Assembly: GCF_900114255.1 (NCBI RefSeq)
Contig: NZ_FOSL01000011.1
Span: 62,001-126,000 of the forward strand
DNA length: 64,000 bases
Direction: 5' to 3'
From: Neomesorhizobium albiziae
Lineage (GTDB): Bacteria; Pseudomonadota; Alphaproteobacteria; Rhizobiales; Rhizobiaceae
The stretch's first letter is position 1, and the number at the start of each line of letters is the position of its first letter. Shown piece by piece: positions 56,602 through 64,000 of the stretch. The translations under genes were made by a program, and so were the position numbers. The notes under the pieces are model-generated. The model saw only the letters and a program-made list of their open reading frames with translations, was not told the origin of the DNA and ran no database searches.

Positions 56602-57219
56602 GTGCGCAAGATCGTTTTCCAGATGATGACGACGCTGAACGGCCGTCTCGACGATCCGATGGCCTGGCTCTCCAGCGTCAGCGACGACCAGTATCAGGCA
56701 ATCGACCGCCTCTACGCGAGATACGACACCGTACTGGTCGGCCGCACGACTTATGAAGAAATGGCGGCATACTGGCCGGGCGCACTGTCGGAAGGCACCG
56801 AAACCAACCGAAAGATGGCGCGGCGGATGCGCGACCTCAAAAAGCTGGTTTTCTCCAGATCCGGGCACCACGAACTGACCGCGTGGAGCAACACCGAGCG
56901 GGTGACCGTCACGAGCGACGACGAGCTGACGGAATATCTCACGCAACTGAAGGCCGAACCGGGCGCGGACATCCACCTGTCCGGCGGCGCGAGTTTCGCG
57001 CGATCCGTCATCGGCCTCGGCGTGGTCGACGCGTTCCATTTCTTCGTCTACCCCACGGTGTCGCCAGGGATATCCTGGTTCGCGGACCTGCCCGACAAGC
57101 GGGACATGCGACTTCTCGGGTCCAGTTCTTACGAGAACGGCGTTGTGGGCCTGCATTACGCGCCTGCAGGACTCGCGGAAAGGGCCCAGCCCAGCAGCTT
57201 TACCGATCTTCTTACCTGA
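56602..57219 (+). CDS. Dihydrofolate reductase family protein (RibD C-terminal-like)
   Basis: 205 residues with the fold of RibD C-terminal/DHFR proteins: MRKIVFQMMTTLNGRL, DTVLVGRTTYEEMAAYWP and the NADPH-region IHLSGGASFARSVIGLGVVD. Probably a reductase of unknown substrate, not the folate enzyme. GTG start with AAGGAGCG upstream, 11 bases after the SRPBCC stop, so third gene of the ArsR-led operon. Confidence 0.88.
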   Translation: MRKIVFQMMTTLNGRLDDPMAWLSSVSDDQYQAIDRLYARYDTVLVGRTTYEEMAAYWPGALSEGTETNRKMARRMRDLKKLVFSRSGHHELTAWSNTERVTVTSDDELTEYLTQLKAEPGADIHLSGGASFARSVIGLGVVDAFHFFVYPTVSPGISWFADLPDKRDMRLLGSSSYENGVVGLHYAPAGLAERAQPSSFTDLLT

Positions 57220-57314
57220 AGCCGACTACCGCAGTTCGCGTCGAATACGCGGACTGCTACGCTCGTCATGCAGACGCCTCGACCAGATAATCGAGCAGCC
57301 CCCCGCGGCTGACC

Positions 57315-58025
57315 CTAGAAGCCGACGATACGCTGGAACACGGTAAAGGCATTAAGGATATGGGTACGCATGGCATCCTCGGCGCCGCGTGCATCGCGCG
57401 CTACCAGCGCGGCAATGATCTCCCGATGATCATGCTGGTTCAGTTTCTGCTCCTCCGCGGTGGTTAAACCAGCAATGTGCCTATTGAAATAGAACTGCCC
57501 CACGCGAAAAATGTCATCCGCCAAGCGTGTATTGCGTGCCGCCGCAATGATCGCGTCATGAAAACGCCGGTTTGATTCAACGCGATAGGCAGGCGTCAGC
57601 TCGGTCATGCCATCGCGTTCGTCCTGGATCGAGGCAATCGCCGCGATCTCGTCGTCGGTAGCACGGGTTGCAGCCAGCCGCGCGGCATAGCCCTCAAGGG
57701 CAGCGCGGACCTCCGAACGCTCGCGTATCTCCTCCACAGAATATTCGCGAACCGCCCACCCTCGTTTGCGCGGCGTTACGAGTTGATCGGCAGCCAGTCG
57801 CTGAAGGCTCTCGCGAATAGGCGTGCGGGACACGTTCAGCATCTTCGCGAGGTCGGCCTCGATAAGCGGTTCATTGGGGCGTAGCTCGCCTTCGACAATC
57901 GCGCGCCGCAGGCGCTCATAAACCTCCAGGGCCGCGCCTTGATTGCGACGCTCGTTCTTCTGGAGTGCCGACAAACGCAAATCGACGTCGGGCAAAACAC
58001 CGGTGTTCTTCATGACTTGATCCAT
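57315..58025 (-). CDS. GntR family transcriptional regulator (FCD type)
   Basis: 236 residues: N-terminal winged helix (about 33-95, LIEADLAKMLNVSRTPIRESLQRL) and a C-terminal all-helical FCD ligand domain with the metal-binding histidine pattern (NRRFHDAI near 154, RHIAGL, HDHREIIAAL). FCD regulators respond to small organic acids. Divergent from an MFS transporter with a perfect palindrome between them. Confidence 0.93.
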   Translation of the reverse strand: MDQVMKNTGVLPDVDLRLSALQKNERRNQGAALEVYERLRRAIVEGELRPNEPLIEADLAKMLNVSRTPIRESLQRLAADQLVTPRKRGWAVREYSVEEIRERSEVRAALEGYAARLAATRATDDEIAAIASIQDERDGMTELTPAYRVESNRRFHDAIIAAARNTRLADDIFRVGQFYFNRHIAGLTTAEEQKLNQHDHREIIAALVARDARGAEDAMRTHILNAFTVFQRIVGF

Positions 58026-58078
58026 TGGTCATTCCTACCCCAAGTCACCGGTGATTAGAAGCCCCGGCACACTTGACC

Positions 58079-58108
58079 GTGTACGAGTTTGCATGCAAAC
58101 TCGTACAC
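58079..58108. promoter_or_regulatory. Perfect 30-bp palindrome between the GntR and MFS genes
   Basis: GTGTACGAGTTTGCA followed directly by its exact reverse complement TGCAAACTCGTACAC, with no spacer or mismatch. It lies 53 bases upstream of the GntR start and 110 upstream of the MFS start. Most likely the operator through which the GntR protein controls both genes. Confidence 0.85.
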
Positions 58109-58218
58109 CAACAATGCAGCCAAAGAGAGGGCCGCATCAGTTGGGTGCAAGGCAGCACCCAGATTGCCAAACATTTGGCTGTTCGACGCCTGAAGCCGAT
58201 TCAATGAGGGAGGATAAT

Positions 58219-59544
58219 GTGAATTCTGCAGTCGCATCGCGCATCAAGGTGATGCTCGCCGCCACGCTTGGCTCGACGCTGGAGTGGTATGACTTTTTCA
58301 TCTTCGCGGCGAGCACGGTCCTTGTTTTCAACAAGGTCTTCTTTCCTGCAAGCGACCCCTTCGCCGCGACACTGCTGGGCCTTGGGACCTTTGCTGTCGG
58401 CTTTTTGGCGCGCCCGTTCGGCGGTATCGTTTTCGGCATCATCGGCGACCGCATCGGCCGCAAGAATACGTTGATCGTCAGCCTTCTGATGATGGGCGCC
58501 GCGACCGTGATGATCGGGCTTCTGCCGAGCTACGAGACGATCGGCATTGCCGCGCCTCTCATTCTTTTGGTCATCCGCGTGATCCAGGGCATTGCCGTCG
58601 GCGGCGAGGCGACCGGTGCGTTGACCATCGTGGCAGAATCGATGCCTGCGGCGAATCGCGGCTTTTGGACAAGTTTCCCGATGGCCAGCGGACCAGCGGC
58701 AAACGTTCTGGCGCTCGGAGTGCTCGCGCTGGTGCAATGGCAGCTTGGCGAAGAGGCATTTCTGGCCTGGGGCTGGCGCATTCCCTTCCTGCTCTCCGTT
58801 GTCCTGATCATGCTCGGTTTCTGGGCGCGCCGTCAGGTCGATGAATCGCCGGCCTTTCTGGCGGCCAAGGCCGAAAATTCCGCTCCGCATGCGCCCCTGA
58901 AGGAAGCGCTGGAAACCCAGAAGGCATCCATGACCAAGGTGTTCTTCGTCAAGGCTGCGGAGAACACGCTGCTCTACCTGTTCTCGACCTTTGTCTTGCT
59001 GCTGGCGACTACAAAGCTCGGATTGACACAAGCACAGGCAATCGACGTTGTGTGGCTTGCCTCGCTGATATCGCTTCCCGTCATTCTTGGTTCCGGGTGG
59101 CTGAGCGATCGCATCGGCCGGCAACCGGTCATGATCACGGGTTTCGTGGTGGCGACGATCGCAGCCTTTGTACTCTTCACACTGCCTGAAGGTGCCGCCC
59201 CGAACGCGATCCGGTGGCGCGCCATCTTCGCGTTGTGCGCTCACGGAATTCTGCTCGGCGGTCTTGCCTCTTACGTCACCGAGATGTTCCCAACCCGTGT
59301 TCGCTACACGGCGCTGTCGGCCTCCTACCAGCTTGCTTCCGTGCTTGGCGGCTCGATTGCACCGCTCGTCGGTGCGCTGCTTGTGGAACGCACGGGCACG
59401 CCGGTCTCGGTCGCCATCTATGCCGCGTTGATGGTCGTCCCTGCGTTGATCGTCCTCGCGCTGCCTTCGGCGAAGCTGGATGATGAAGCGACGTCCATCA
59501 CCGTCAAACCGGCGCCAGATCGCCCCTCGCCCAGCCTTCGGTAA
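58219..59544 (+). CDS. MFS transporter, metabolite:H+ symporter type
   Basis: 441-residue twelve-segment protein of the metabolite:H+ symporter group (relatives carry alpha-ketoglutarate, shikimate, betaine or citrate): [17 protein letters not shown] in segment 1, [14 protein letters not shown] between 2 and 3, and [15 protein letters not shown] in segment 4. The start is a GTG at 58219, six bases after GGGAGG; the frame upstream runs into the operator region. Its last 41 bases overlap the 3' end of tgt. Controlled by the divergent GntR protein by inference; substrate probably an organic acid. Confidence 0.9.
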   Translation: MNSAVASRIKVMLAATLGSTLEWYDFFIFAASTVLVFNKVFFPASDPFAATLLGLGTFAVGFLARPFGGIVFGIIGDRIGRKNTLIVSLLMMGAATVMIGLLPSYETIGIAAPLILLVIRVIQGIAVGGEATGALTIVAESMPAANRGFWTSFPMASGPAANVLALGVLALVQWQLGEEAFLAWGWRIPFLLSVVLIMLGFWARRQVDESPAFLAAKAENSAPHAPLKEALETQKASMTKVFFVKAAENTLLYLFSTFVLLLATTKLGLTQAQAIDVVWLASLISLPVILGSGWLSDRIGRQPVMITGFVVATIAAFVLFTLPEGAAPNAIRWRAIFALCAHGILLGGLASYVTEMFPTRVRYTALSASYQLASVLGGSIAPLVGALLVERTGTPVSVAIYAALMVVPALIVLALPSAKLDDEATSITVKPAPDRPSPSLR

Positions 59545-60634
59545 TTGCCGCGGCGCGCTCGGTGAACTGCCCCGCCTCGATGGCGTCGCGGATATCCTGC
59601 ATGAGCCGCTGGTAGTAGGAAAGGTTGTTCCACGTCAGCAGCATGGCCCCCAATGCTTCCTGCGATTTCACCAGGTGATGCAGGTAGGCGCGGGAATAGT
59701 CTCGCGCCGCCGGGCAATCGCTTTCCTCGTCGAGCGGACGCGGATCATCGGTATGGCGGGCGTTGCGCAGGTTGACTTTGCCGCGTCGGGTGTAGGCGAG
59801 GCCGTGGCGCCCTGCCCGAGTCGGCATCACGCAGTCGAACATGTCGATGCCGCGCGCCACCGATTTCAGGATGTCGTCCGGCGTGCCGACACCCATCAGG
59901 TAGCGCGGCTTTTCCGCTGGCAGTTCCGGACAGGTGATGTCGAGCATGTCGAGCATCACCGGCTGCGGCTCGCCGACGGCCAGACCGCCGACGGCGTAGC
60001 CCTTGAGGCCCATCGCCGAAAGTGCCGTGGCCGAGCGCACCCTGAGTTTTGCATTGTCGCCGCCCTGCACGATGCCGAACATCGCCTTGCCCGGCTGCTC
60101 GCCGAAAGCCGTCTTGCAGCGCTCGGCCCAGCGAAGCGACATCTCCATGGCGCGCTCGATGTCTTTTTCCTTGGCCGGCAGGGCAACGCACTCGTCGAGC
60201 TGCATCTGGATATCGGAATCGAGCAGGCCCTGGATTTCGATCGAGCGTTCCGGCGACATTTCGTAAGGTGCGCCGTCGATATGCGAACGGAAGGTGACAC
60301 CGTTTTCGTTGAGTTTGCGAAGCTGCGCCAGCGACATGACCTGGAAACCGCCGCTGTCGGTGAGAATCGGATGCGGCCAGCGGGCGAAATCGTGCAGGCC
60401 GCCAAGGCGTGCGACACGCTCAGCGCCCGGGCGCAGCATCAGGTGATAGGTGTTGCCCAGGATGATGTCGGCGCCGACATCGCGCACCTGGTCCATATAC
60501 ATGGCCTTGACGGTGCCGCCGGTGCCGACCGGCATGAAGGCCGGGGTGCGCACGGTGCCGCGCGGCATGGAAATCTCGCCGCGCCGCGCCTTGCCGTCGG
60601 TGGCAAGCAGTTTGAAGGTGAAGGTGTCAGCCAT
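59504..60634 (-). CDS. tgt: tRNA-guanine transglycosylase (queuine tRNA-ribosyltransferase)
   Basis: Exchanges guanine-34 for preQ1 in GUN-anticodon tRNAs. 376 residues with the catalytic [12 protein letters not shown] (Asp93) and [12 protein letters not shown] segments. Odd: the usual zinc site CxCxxC...H is degenerate. The protein reads [17 protein letters not shown], keeping only Cys307 (the others are Ser305 and Ala310), and TWNNLSYY where the histidine (TIHNLRYY in E. coli) should be. I start at the second of two adjacent ATGs, five bases after AAGGA. Follows queA and a small gene on the same strand. Confidence 0.95.
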   Translation of the reverse strand: MADTFTFKLLATDGKARRGEISMPRGTVRTPAFMPVGTGGTVKAMYMDQVRDVGADIILGNTYHLMLRPGAERVARLGGLHDFARWPHPILTDSGGFQVMSLAQLRKLNENGVTFRSHIDGAPYEMSPERSIEIQGLLDSDIQMQLDECVALPAKEKDIERAMEMSLRWAERCKTAFGEQPGKAMFGIVQGGDNAKLRVRSATALSAMGLKGYAVGGLAVGEPQPVMLDMLDITCPELPAEKPRYLMGVGTPDDILKSVARGIDMFDCVMPTRAGRHGLAYTRRGKVNLRNARHTDDPRPLDEESDCPAARDYSRAYLHHLVKSQEALGAMLLTWNNLSYYQRLMQDIRDAIEAGQFTERAAAITEGWARGDLAPV

Positions 60635-60896
60635 CATATTCCTTGTCGTGGATCGGCGCGCCGGCCGCTTGGCGTTCGAGCGACTGCCGGTAGTGGATGC
60701 AGCCGCGCATGAATTTCGGCCACGGCGGCACCGCAACGGCGGGCTCCGTCCGCTCCGGCAGCAACGCCCACAGGTCGGGGTGATGCCAGCACAGGTCGTG
60801 CCCGGTGGAATCGCGGTGCTTGCGGATGCCGGCCCTCAGTCGCTGCGCCTCCGCGATCAGCGCCGCGCGGTCCATCGTCAGCAGGTCGTCGTCCAT
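60627..60896 (-). CDS. Small conserved hypothetical protein between queA and tgt
   Basis: 89 residues, soluble, with [29 protein letters not shown] in the middle and [12 protein letters not shown] near the end; two cysteines and a His-rich HDLCWHH segment could bind metal. No family I can name with function. The start is placed seven bases after GGAGG; an ATG overlapping the queA stop lies too close to that site. Its end overlaps the tgt start by eight bases, so it is translated with both queuosine genes. Confidence 0.8.
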   Translation of the reverse strand: MDDDLLTMDRAALIAEAQRLRAGIRKHRDSTGHDLCWHHPDLWALLPERTEPAVAVPPWPKFMRGCIHYRQSLERQAAGAPIHDKEYDG

Positions 60897-60898
60897 CG

Positions 60899-61975
60899 TC
60901 ATTCCTCCGCTCGAAACAGCAGGCTCGCATCTCCATAGGAGTAGAATCTGTAGCGGTTTTCGATGGCGTGACGATAGGCGTCGCGCATGGTCTCCAGCCC
61001 GGCGAAGGCCGAGACCAGCATGAACAGCGTCGAACGCGGCAGGTGGAAATTGGTCATCAGCACGTCGACCGCCTTGAAGCGGTAGCCGGGCGTGATGAAG
61101 ATCGAAGTGGGGCCCGACCACGGCTCGATCGCGCCGTCGCCCTGCGCCGCGCTTTCGATCAGCCTGAGCGATGTGGTGCCGACCGCGACGATGCGGCGGC
61201 CCTGTGCTCGCGCGGCATTCAGCGCATCGGCGGTTTCCCGCGAAATATGGCCGATCTCGGCATGCATCTTGTGGTCGGCCGTGTCATCGGCCTTGACCGG
61301 CAAAAAAGTTCCGGCGCCGACATGCAGCGTCACGAAGCGGCGCTCGATGCCCCGGGCGTCGAGCGCCGAAAACAGGTCTTCCGTGAAATGCAGGCCGGCA
61401 GTGGGTGCTGCGACCGCGCCCTCGTCCTTTGCATAGACGGTCTGGTAGTCGGTGAGGTCGCGCGCATCGTCGGGGCGCTTCGAGGCGATGTAGGGCGGCA
61501 GCGGGATATGGCCGACCGCGTGCAGCGCCTCGTCGAGGAAGGCGCCGGACAGGTCGAAGCCGAGCAGCACCTCGCCGGCGTCACGTTTTTCCAGCACGGT
61601 TGCGTCGAGATTGCCGAGGAAGCAGGCATTGCCGTCATGGCCGAAACGGATGCGGTCGCCTTCGGCCAGGCGCTTGGCCGGCCGCATGAAAGCAAGCCAG
61701 CGGTCGGGCGCGACCCGCATGTGCAAGGTGGCGTCGACATTGGCCATCGCCTCGCCGCGCTGCCTGATGCCGGTCAGTTGCGCCGGAATGACCCTTGTGT
61801 CGTTGAAGACCAGCACGTCGCCGGGCTCCAACAGGCCCGGCAGGTCGCCGACGGTACGGTCGGCGAGTGGTTGGCGGGGCTTTACGACAAGCAGCCTTGC
61901 GGCGTCGCGCGGCTCGGCCGGGCGGAGCGCGATGCGATCTTCGGGAAGTTCGAAATCGAAAAGGTCGACGCGCAT
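60899..61975 (-). CDS. queA: S-adenosylmethionine:tRNA ribosyltransferase-isomerase
   Basis: Adds the cyclopentane precursor ring to preQ1 in tRNA, the step after Tgt. 358 residues with the family segments [41 protein letters not shown] and [15 protein letters not shown]. Its ATG overlaps the upstream stop by one base (TGATG). The queA-small gene-tgt run makes a compact queuosine unit. Confidence 0.97.
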   Translation of the reverse strand: MRVDLFDFELPEDRIALRPAEPRDAARLLVVKPRQPLADRTVGDLPGLLEPGDVLVFNDTRVIPAQLTGIRQRGEAMANVDATLHMRVAPDRWLAFMRPAKRLAEGDRIRFGHDGNACFLGNLDATVLEKRDAGEVLLGFDLSGAFLDEALHAVGHIPLPPYIASKRPDDARDLTDYQTVYAKDEGAVAAPTAGLHFTEDLFSALDARGIERRFVTLHVGAGTFLPVKADDTADHKMHAEIGHISRETADALNAARAQGRRIVAVGTTSLRLIESAAQGDGAIEPWSGPTSIFITPGYRFKAVDVLMTNFHLPRSTLFMLVSAFAGLETMRDAYRHAIENRYRFYSYGDASLLFRAEE

Positions 61976-62424
61976 CAGTAGATACGGATCATCAGCGCCC
62001 CGGCGAGCAGCAGAAGAGCGCCGACGATCCTGCCCATGGAGATTTCACGAACGGCCACGCCCAGAAAGCCGACGCGGTCGATCAGCATGCCGGCGATGAG
62101 TTGGCCGGTGACCAGGAAGGCCATCAGCGACGCAGCACCCAGGCGCGGCGTCAGGATGACCGCGCTGGTGACGTAGCCCGCACCCAGGAAGCCGCCGGCG
62201 GCGAACAGCCACAGCGCCGGCGCCCGCCAGTCGATCGACACCTCCTGCGCCCGCGTCATCACCAGTGAGACGATGCCGAGCACGACGGCGCCGGAGAGAA
62301 ACGAAAATGCCGCCGCAGCCACCGGCAGGCCGAGCCCACGCGCCAGTTGCGCGTTGATGGGCGCCTGCACGGCAATGAAGGCGCCCGCCAGAACGCCGAG
62401 CAGCGACCAGAGAACGCCCATCAT
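61975..62424 (-). CDS. DMT-type small membrane protein (DUF606/YdcZ-like)
   Basis: 149 residues with five membrane segments ([96 protein letters not shown]). The [10 protein letters not shown] motif after segment 1 is typical of the YdcZ group of small drug/metabolite-type proteins. Transport role inferred from family. Two adjacent ATGs are possible starts. Coupled to queA by a one-base overlap. Confidence 0.85.
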   Translation of the reverse strand: MMGVLWSLLGVLAGAFIAVQAPINAQLARGLGLPVAAAAFSFLSGAVVLGIVSLVMTRAQEVSIDWRAPALWLFAAGGFLGAGYVTSAVILTPRLGAASLMAFLVTGQLIAGMLIDRVGFLGVAVREISMGRIVGALLLLAGALMIRIY

Positions 62425-62438
62425 CTGCGTTGCCCCGT

Positions 62439-62957
62439 TCAGGCAGCCTTGACGTCGGCTGCGACCTTCATCGAGACGATCTTGTCGGGATCCTGCACCG
62501 GCTCGCCGCGCTTGATCTTGTCGACATTGTCCATGCCTTCGATGACCTGGCCCCATACCGTGTACTGGCGGTTGAGGAAGCCGGCGTCCTCGAAGCAGAT
62601 GAAGAACTGCGAATTCGCCGAATTCGGGTTCTGCGCGCGCGCCATCGAGCACGTGCCGCGGGCGTGGTTCATGTTGGAGAACTCGGCCTTGAGGTCCGGC
62701 TTGTCGGAGCCGCCCATGCCCGCGCGCGACGGGTTGAACGAAGGACCGTCGGACTTGCCGAACTTGACGTCGCCGGTCTGGGCCATGAAGCCGTCGATGA
62801 CGCGGTGGAAGACGACGCCGTCATAGGCGCCCTCGCGGGTCAGTTCCTTGATCCGGCCGACATGGCCTGGAGCCAGGTCCGGAAGCAGTTGGATAACGAC
62901 TTTCCCTTTGGTGGTTTCCATGAGGAGCGTGTTTTCCGGATCCTTGATTTCGGCCAT
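62439..62957 (-). CDS. Cytoplasmic peptidyl-prolyl cis-trans isomerase (cyclophilin)
   Basis: 172 residues without a signal peptide, starting MAEIKDPENTLLMETTKGKV. Cyclophilin core intact: VVFHRVIDGFMAQTGD with the catalytic arginine, SMARAQNPNSANSQFFICF and the C-terminal GEPVQDPDKI. Paralog of the next gene, which has an export signal, so the pair serves cytoplasm and periplasm. Order coaD-ppi-ppi is conserved in Rhizobiales. Confidence 0.95.
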   Translation of the reverse strand: MAEIKDPENTLLMETTKGKVVIQLLPDLAPGHVGRIKELTREGAYDGVVFHRVIDGFMAQTGDVKFGKSDGPSFNPSRAGMGGSDKPDLKAEFSNMNHARGTCSMARAQNPNSANSQFFICFEDAGFLNRQYTVWGQVIEGMDNVDKIKRGEPVQDPDKIVSMKVAADVKAA

Positions 62958-63094
62958 GAGCCAGTTCCTTTCTGTCTACAGATGCGTCCGCGGCTATGCG
63001 GCGCGTTTTGTTGTTGGCGATGTTCGCGCCAGTTTGACCGCCGTAAGCGATGCTCGGTCTGTTACCGTCGGCGGGGATGCAGAACTACCAGTTG

Positions 63095-63139
63095 CCCGCA
63101 GCGATGCGGGACCTGTTACTTGTCCGCGGCGATGCGGAC
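63095..63139. repeat. Tandem small hairpins at the 3' end of the periplasmic cyclophilin gene
   Basis: CCCGCA-GCGA-TGCGGG (63095-63110) and GTCCGC-N6-GCGGAC (63122-63139). The first, outside the gene, is a near copy of the second, which lies inside the last codons; a short tandem duplication of the gene end is likely. Confidence 0.55.
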
Positions 63140-63700
63140 CTTGATCATGCGGTCGGGGTCGCTGACAACCCCATTCTGCGCCGGATCGCCCTTTTTGATC
63201 TTGTCGACGAGTTCCATGCCACTCTCGACATTGCCGACGACCGTGTACTGGTTTTCCAGCGGCGGCGCCGGCGCGAACATGATGAAGAACTGCGAATTCG
63301 CCGAGTCGGGGCTCTGGGCGCGCGCCATGCCGACGGTGCCCCGCACATAATGCTCAGGCGTGAACTCGGCCGGCAGGTCCGGCTTGTCGGAACCGCCGGT
63401 GCCGGCGCGGTCGGCGTCGTAGCCTTCGTTCATGTCGCCGAACTGCACGTCGCCGGTCTGCGCCATGAAGCCGTCGATGACCCGGTGGAAGGCCACATTG
63501 TCGTAGGCGCCTTCGCGCACCAGCGCCTTGATCTGCGCGACATGCTTGGGCGCCAGGTCGGGCCGCAGGGCAATCGTCACGTCGCCATCCTTCAGCGTGA
63601 TGATCATGGTGTTCTCGGGGTCGGCCGCGAACGCCGCATTGCCCCCGGCGACCAGGCCGGCAAGGACAATGAATGTTGAGGCGAGCTTTTTCAGCTGCAT
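63116..63700 (-). CDS. Periplasmic peptidyl-prolyl cis-trans isomerase (cyclophilin)
   Basis: 194 residues with a signal peptide (LASTFIVLAGLVAGGNAAFAAD) and the same cyclophilin core as its neighbour: VAFHRVIDGFMAQTGD and SMARAQ-like GMARAQSPDSANSQFFIMF. Acts on proline bonds of exported proteins. The two cyclophilin genes are separated by 158 bp with no gene between them. Confidence 0.95.
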   Translation of the reverse strand: MQLKKLASTFIVLAGLVAGGNAAFAADPENTMIITLKDGDVTIALRPDLAPKHVAQIKALVREGAYDNVAFHRVIDGFMAQTGDVQFGDMNEGYDADRAGTGGSDKPDLPAEFTPEHYVRGTVGMARAQSPDSANSQFFIMFAPAPPLENQYTVVGNVESGMELVDKIKKGDPAQNGVVSDPDRMIKVRIAADK

Positions 63701-63724
63701 GGGGGTTTGTCTCCTCGAACCAGT

Positions 63725-64000
63725 TTATTTGGCGAATTTTTTCTTCAGGGCTTTGGCCACAGCTTCGGGCACGAAGGGGCGGATGTCGCCGCCCATCGAG
63801 GCTATCTGGCGGACAAGTGTGGCGGTAATGGTGCGGACCGAGGGGCTCGCCGGCAGGAAAACCGTCTGCAATTCCGGCGCCATGGTCTCGTTCATGCCGG
63901 CCATCTGCATCTCGTAGTCGAGATCGGTGCCGTCGCGCAGGCCGCGGATCATGATCGAAGCGCCGTGCTTGCGCGCCGCATCGATGACCAGGCCCTGGAA
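63725..64000 (-). CDS. coaD: Phosphopantetheine adenylyltransferase, C-terminal part
   Basis: Partial: the 5' part lies beyond the window. The visible 91 residues include [25 protein letters not shown], the conserved RGLR..DxxYE region of CoaD that contacts ATP, and end in KALKKKFAK. CoaD makes dephospho-CoA from 4'-phosphopantetheine. It lies 24 bases upstream of the periplasmic cyclophilin gene on the same strand. Confidence 0.93.
   Translation of the reverse strand, partial: FQGLVIDAARKHGASIMIRGLRDGTDLDYEMQMAGMNETMAPELQTVFLPASPSVRTITATLVRQIASMGGDIRPFVPEAVAKALKKKFAK

Overview
The window is a 64 kb piece of an alphaproteobacterial chromosome, most likely a member of the Rhizobiales close to Mesorhizobium/Phyllobacteriaceae. 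I base this on the high-GC coding style, the order comEC-gltX-gltA, the coaD-ppi-ppi-queA-tgt block, an IalB-type protein, a BA14K-type protein, and a complete glycerol ABC transporter locus of the glpSTPQUV kind known from rhizobia. No database was consulted, so the genus is inferred.

Layout. 1-4.2 kb: partial comEC, then gltX and gltA with a strong terminator. 4.2-7.7 kb: an IalB-family secreted protein, an orphan family-5 solute-binding protein and a FrnE-like DsbA oxidoreductase. 7.7-18.4 kb: housekeeping genes mfd, sdhE, recG, a DUF502 membrane protein, a GNAT protein, glmS and glmU. 18.6-27.8 kb: an MFS transporter, ccdA, and the envelope assembly pair tamA-tamB. 27.85-32.2 kb: an accessory-looking segment bounded by a degenerate second copy of the tamB 3' end and by tRNA-Lys(TTT); it holds a secreted unknown, a small lipoprotein candidate and a secreted Cys-type sulfatase. 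32.5-43.8 kb: BA14K protein, glpK, then the glycerol/glycerol-3-phosphate locus glpR-glpD-glpS-glpT-glpP-glpQ-(extra Cys-rich secreted protein)-glpU-glpV. 44.2-49.1 kb: a ROK regulator with a CUT2-type sugar ABC importer and an SDR dehydrogenase. 49.1-50.5 kb: a PLP amino-acid decarboxylase. 50.9-54.9 kb: the Anbu gene set (circularly permuted ATP-grasp, alpha-E, transglutaminase-like protein, proteasome-like Anbu). 55.3-59.5 kb: DUF4864 protein, an ArsR-SRPBCC-RibD-like cassette and a divergent GntR/MFS pair. 59.5-64 kb: tgt, a small conserved gene, queA, a DMT-type protein, two cyclophilins and partial coaD.

How the genes work together. The glp genes form one pathway: import of glycerol by an eight-gene locus, phosphorylation by GlpK, oxidation by GlpD, and control by a DeoR-type GlpR with candidate TTTCG-type sites around its promoter. 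The ROK-ABC-SDR genes overlap start-to-stop and read as a sugar or polyol uptake and oxidation unit. The four Anbu-associated genes are consistently linked in bacteria but have no settled function; they are the best candidate here for a poorly described system.

Sequence-level points that a gene list would miss: (1) TA-flanked palindromic repeats whose ends supply the TAG stop codons of frnE, mfd, glmS and glpK; (2) complementary degeneration in the two glycerol-transporter ATPases, predicting one live and one dead ATP site; (3) a queuosine Tgt lacking three of its four zinc ligands; (4) a 30-bp inverted repeat of GGTGAAT heptamers inside the Anbu operon; (5) a perfect 30-bp palindrome between the GntR gene and its divergent MFS transporter.
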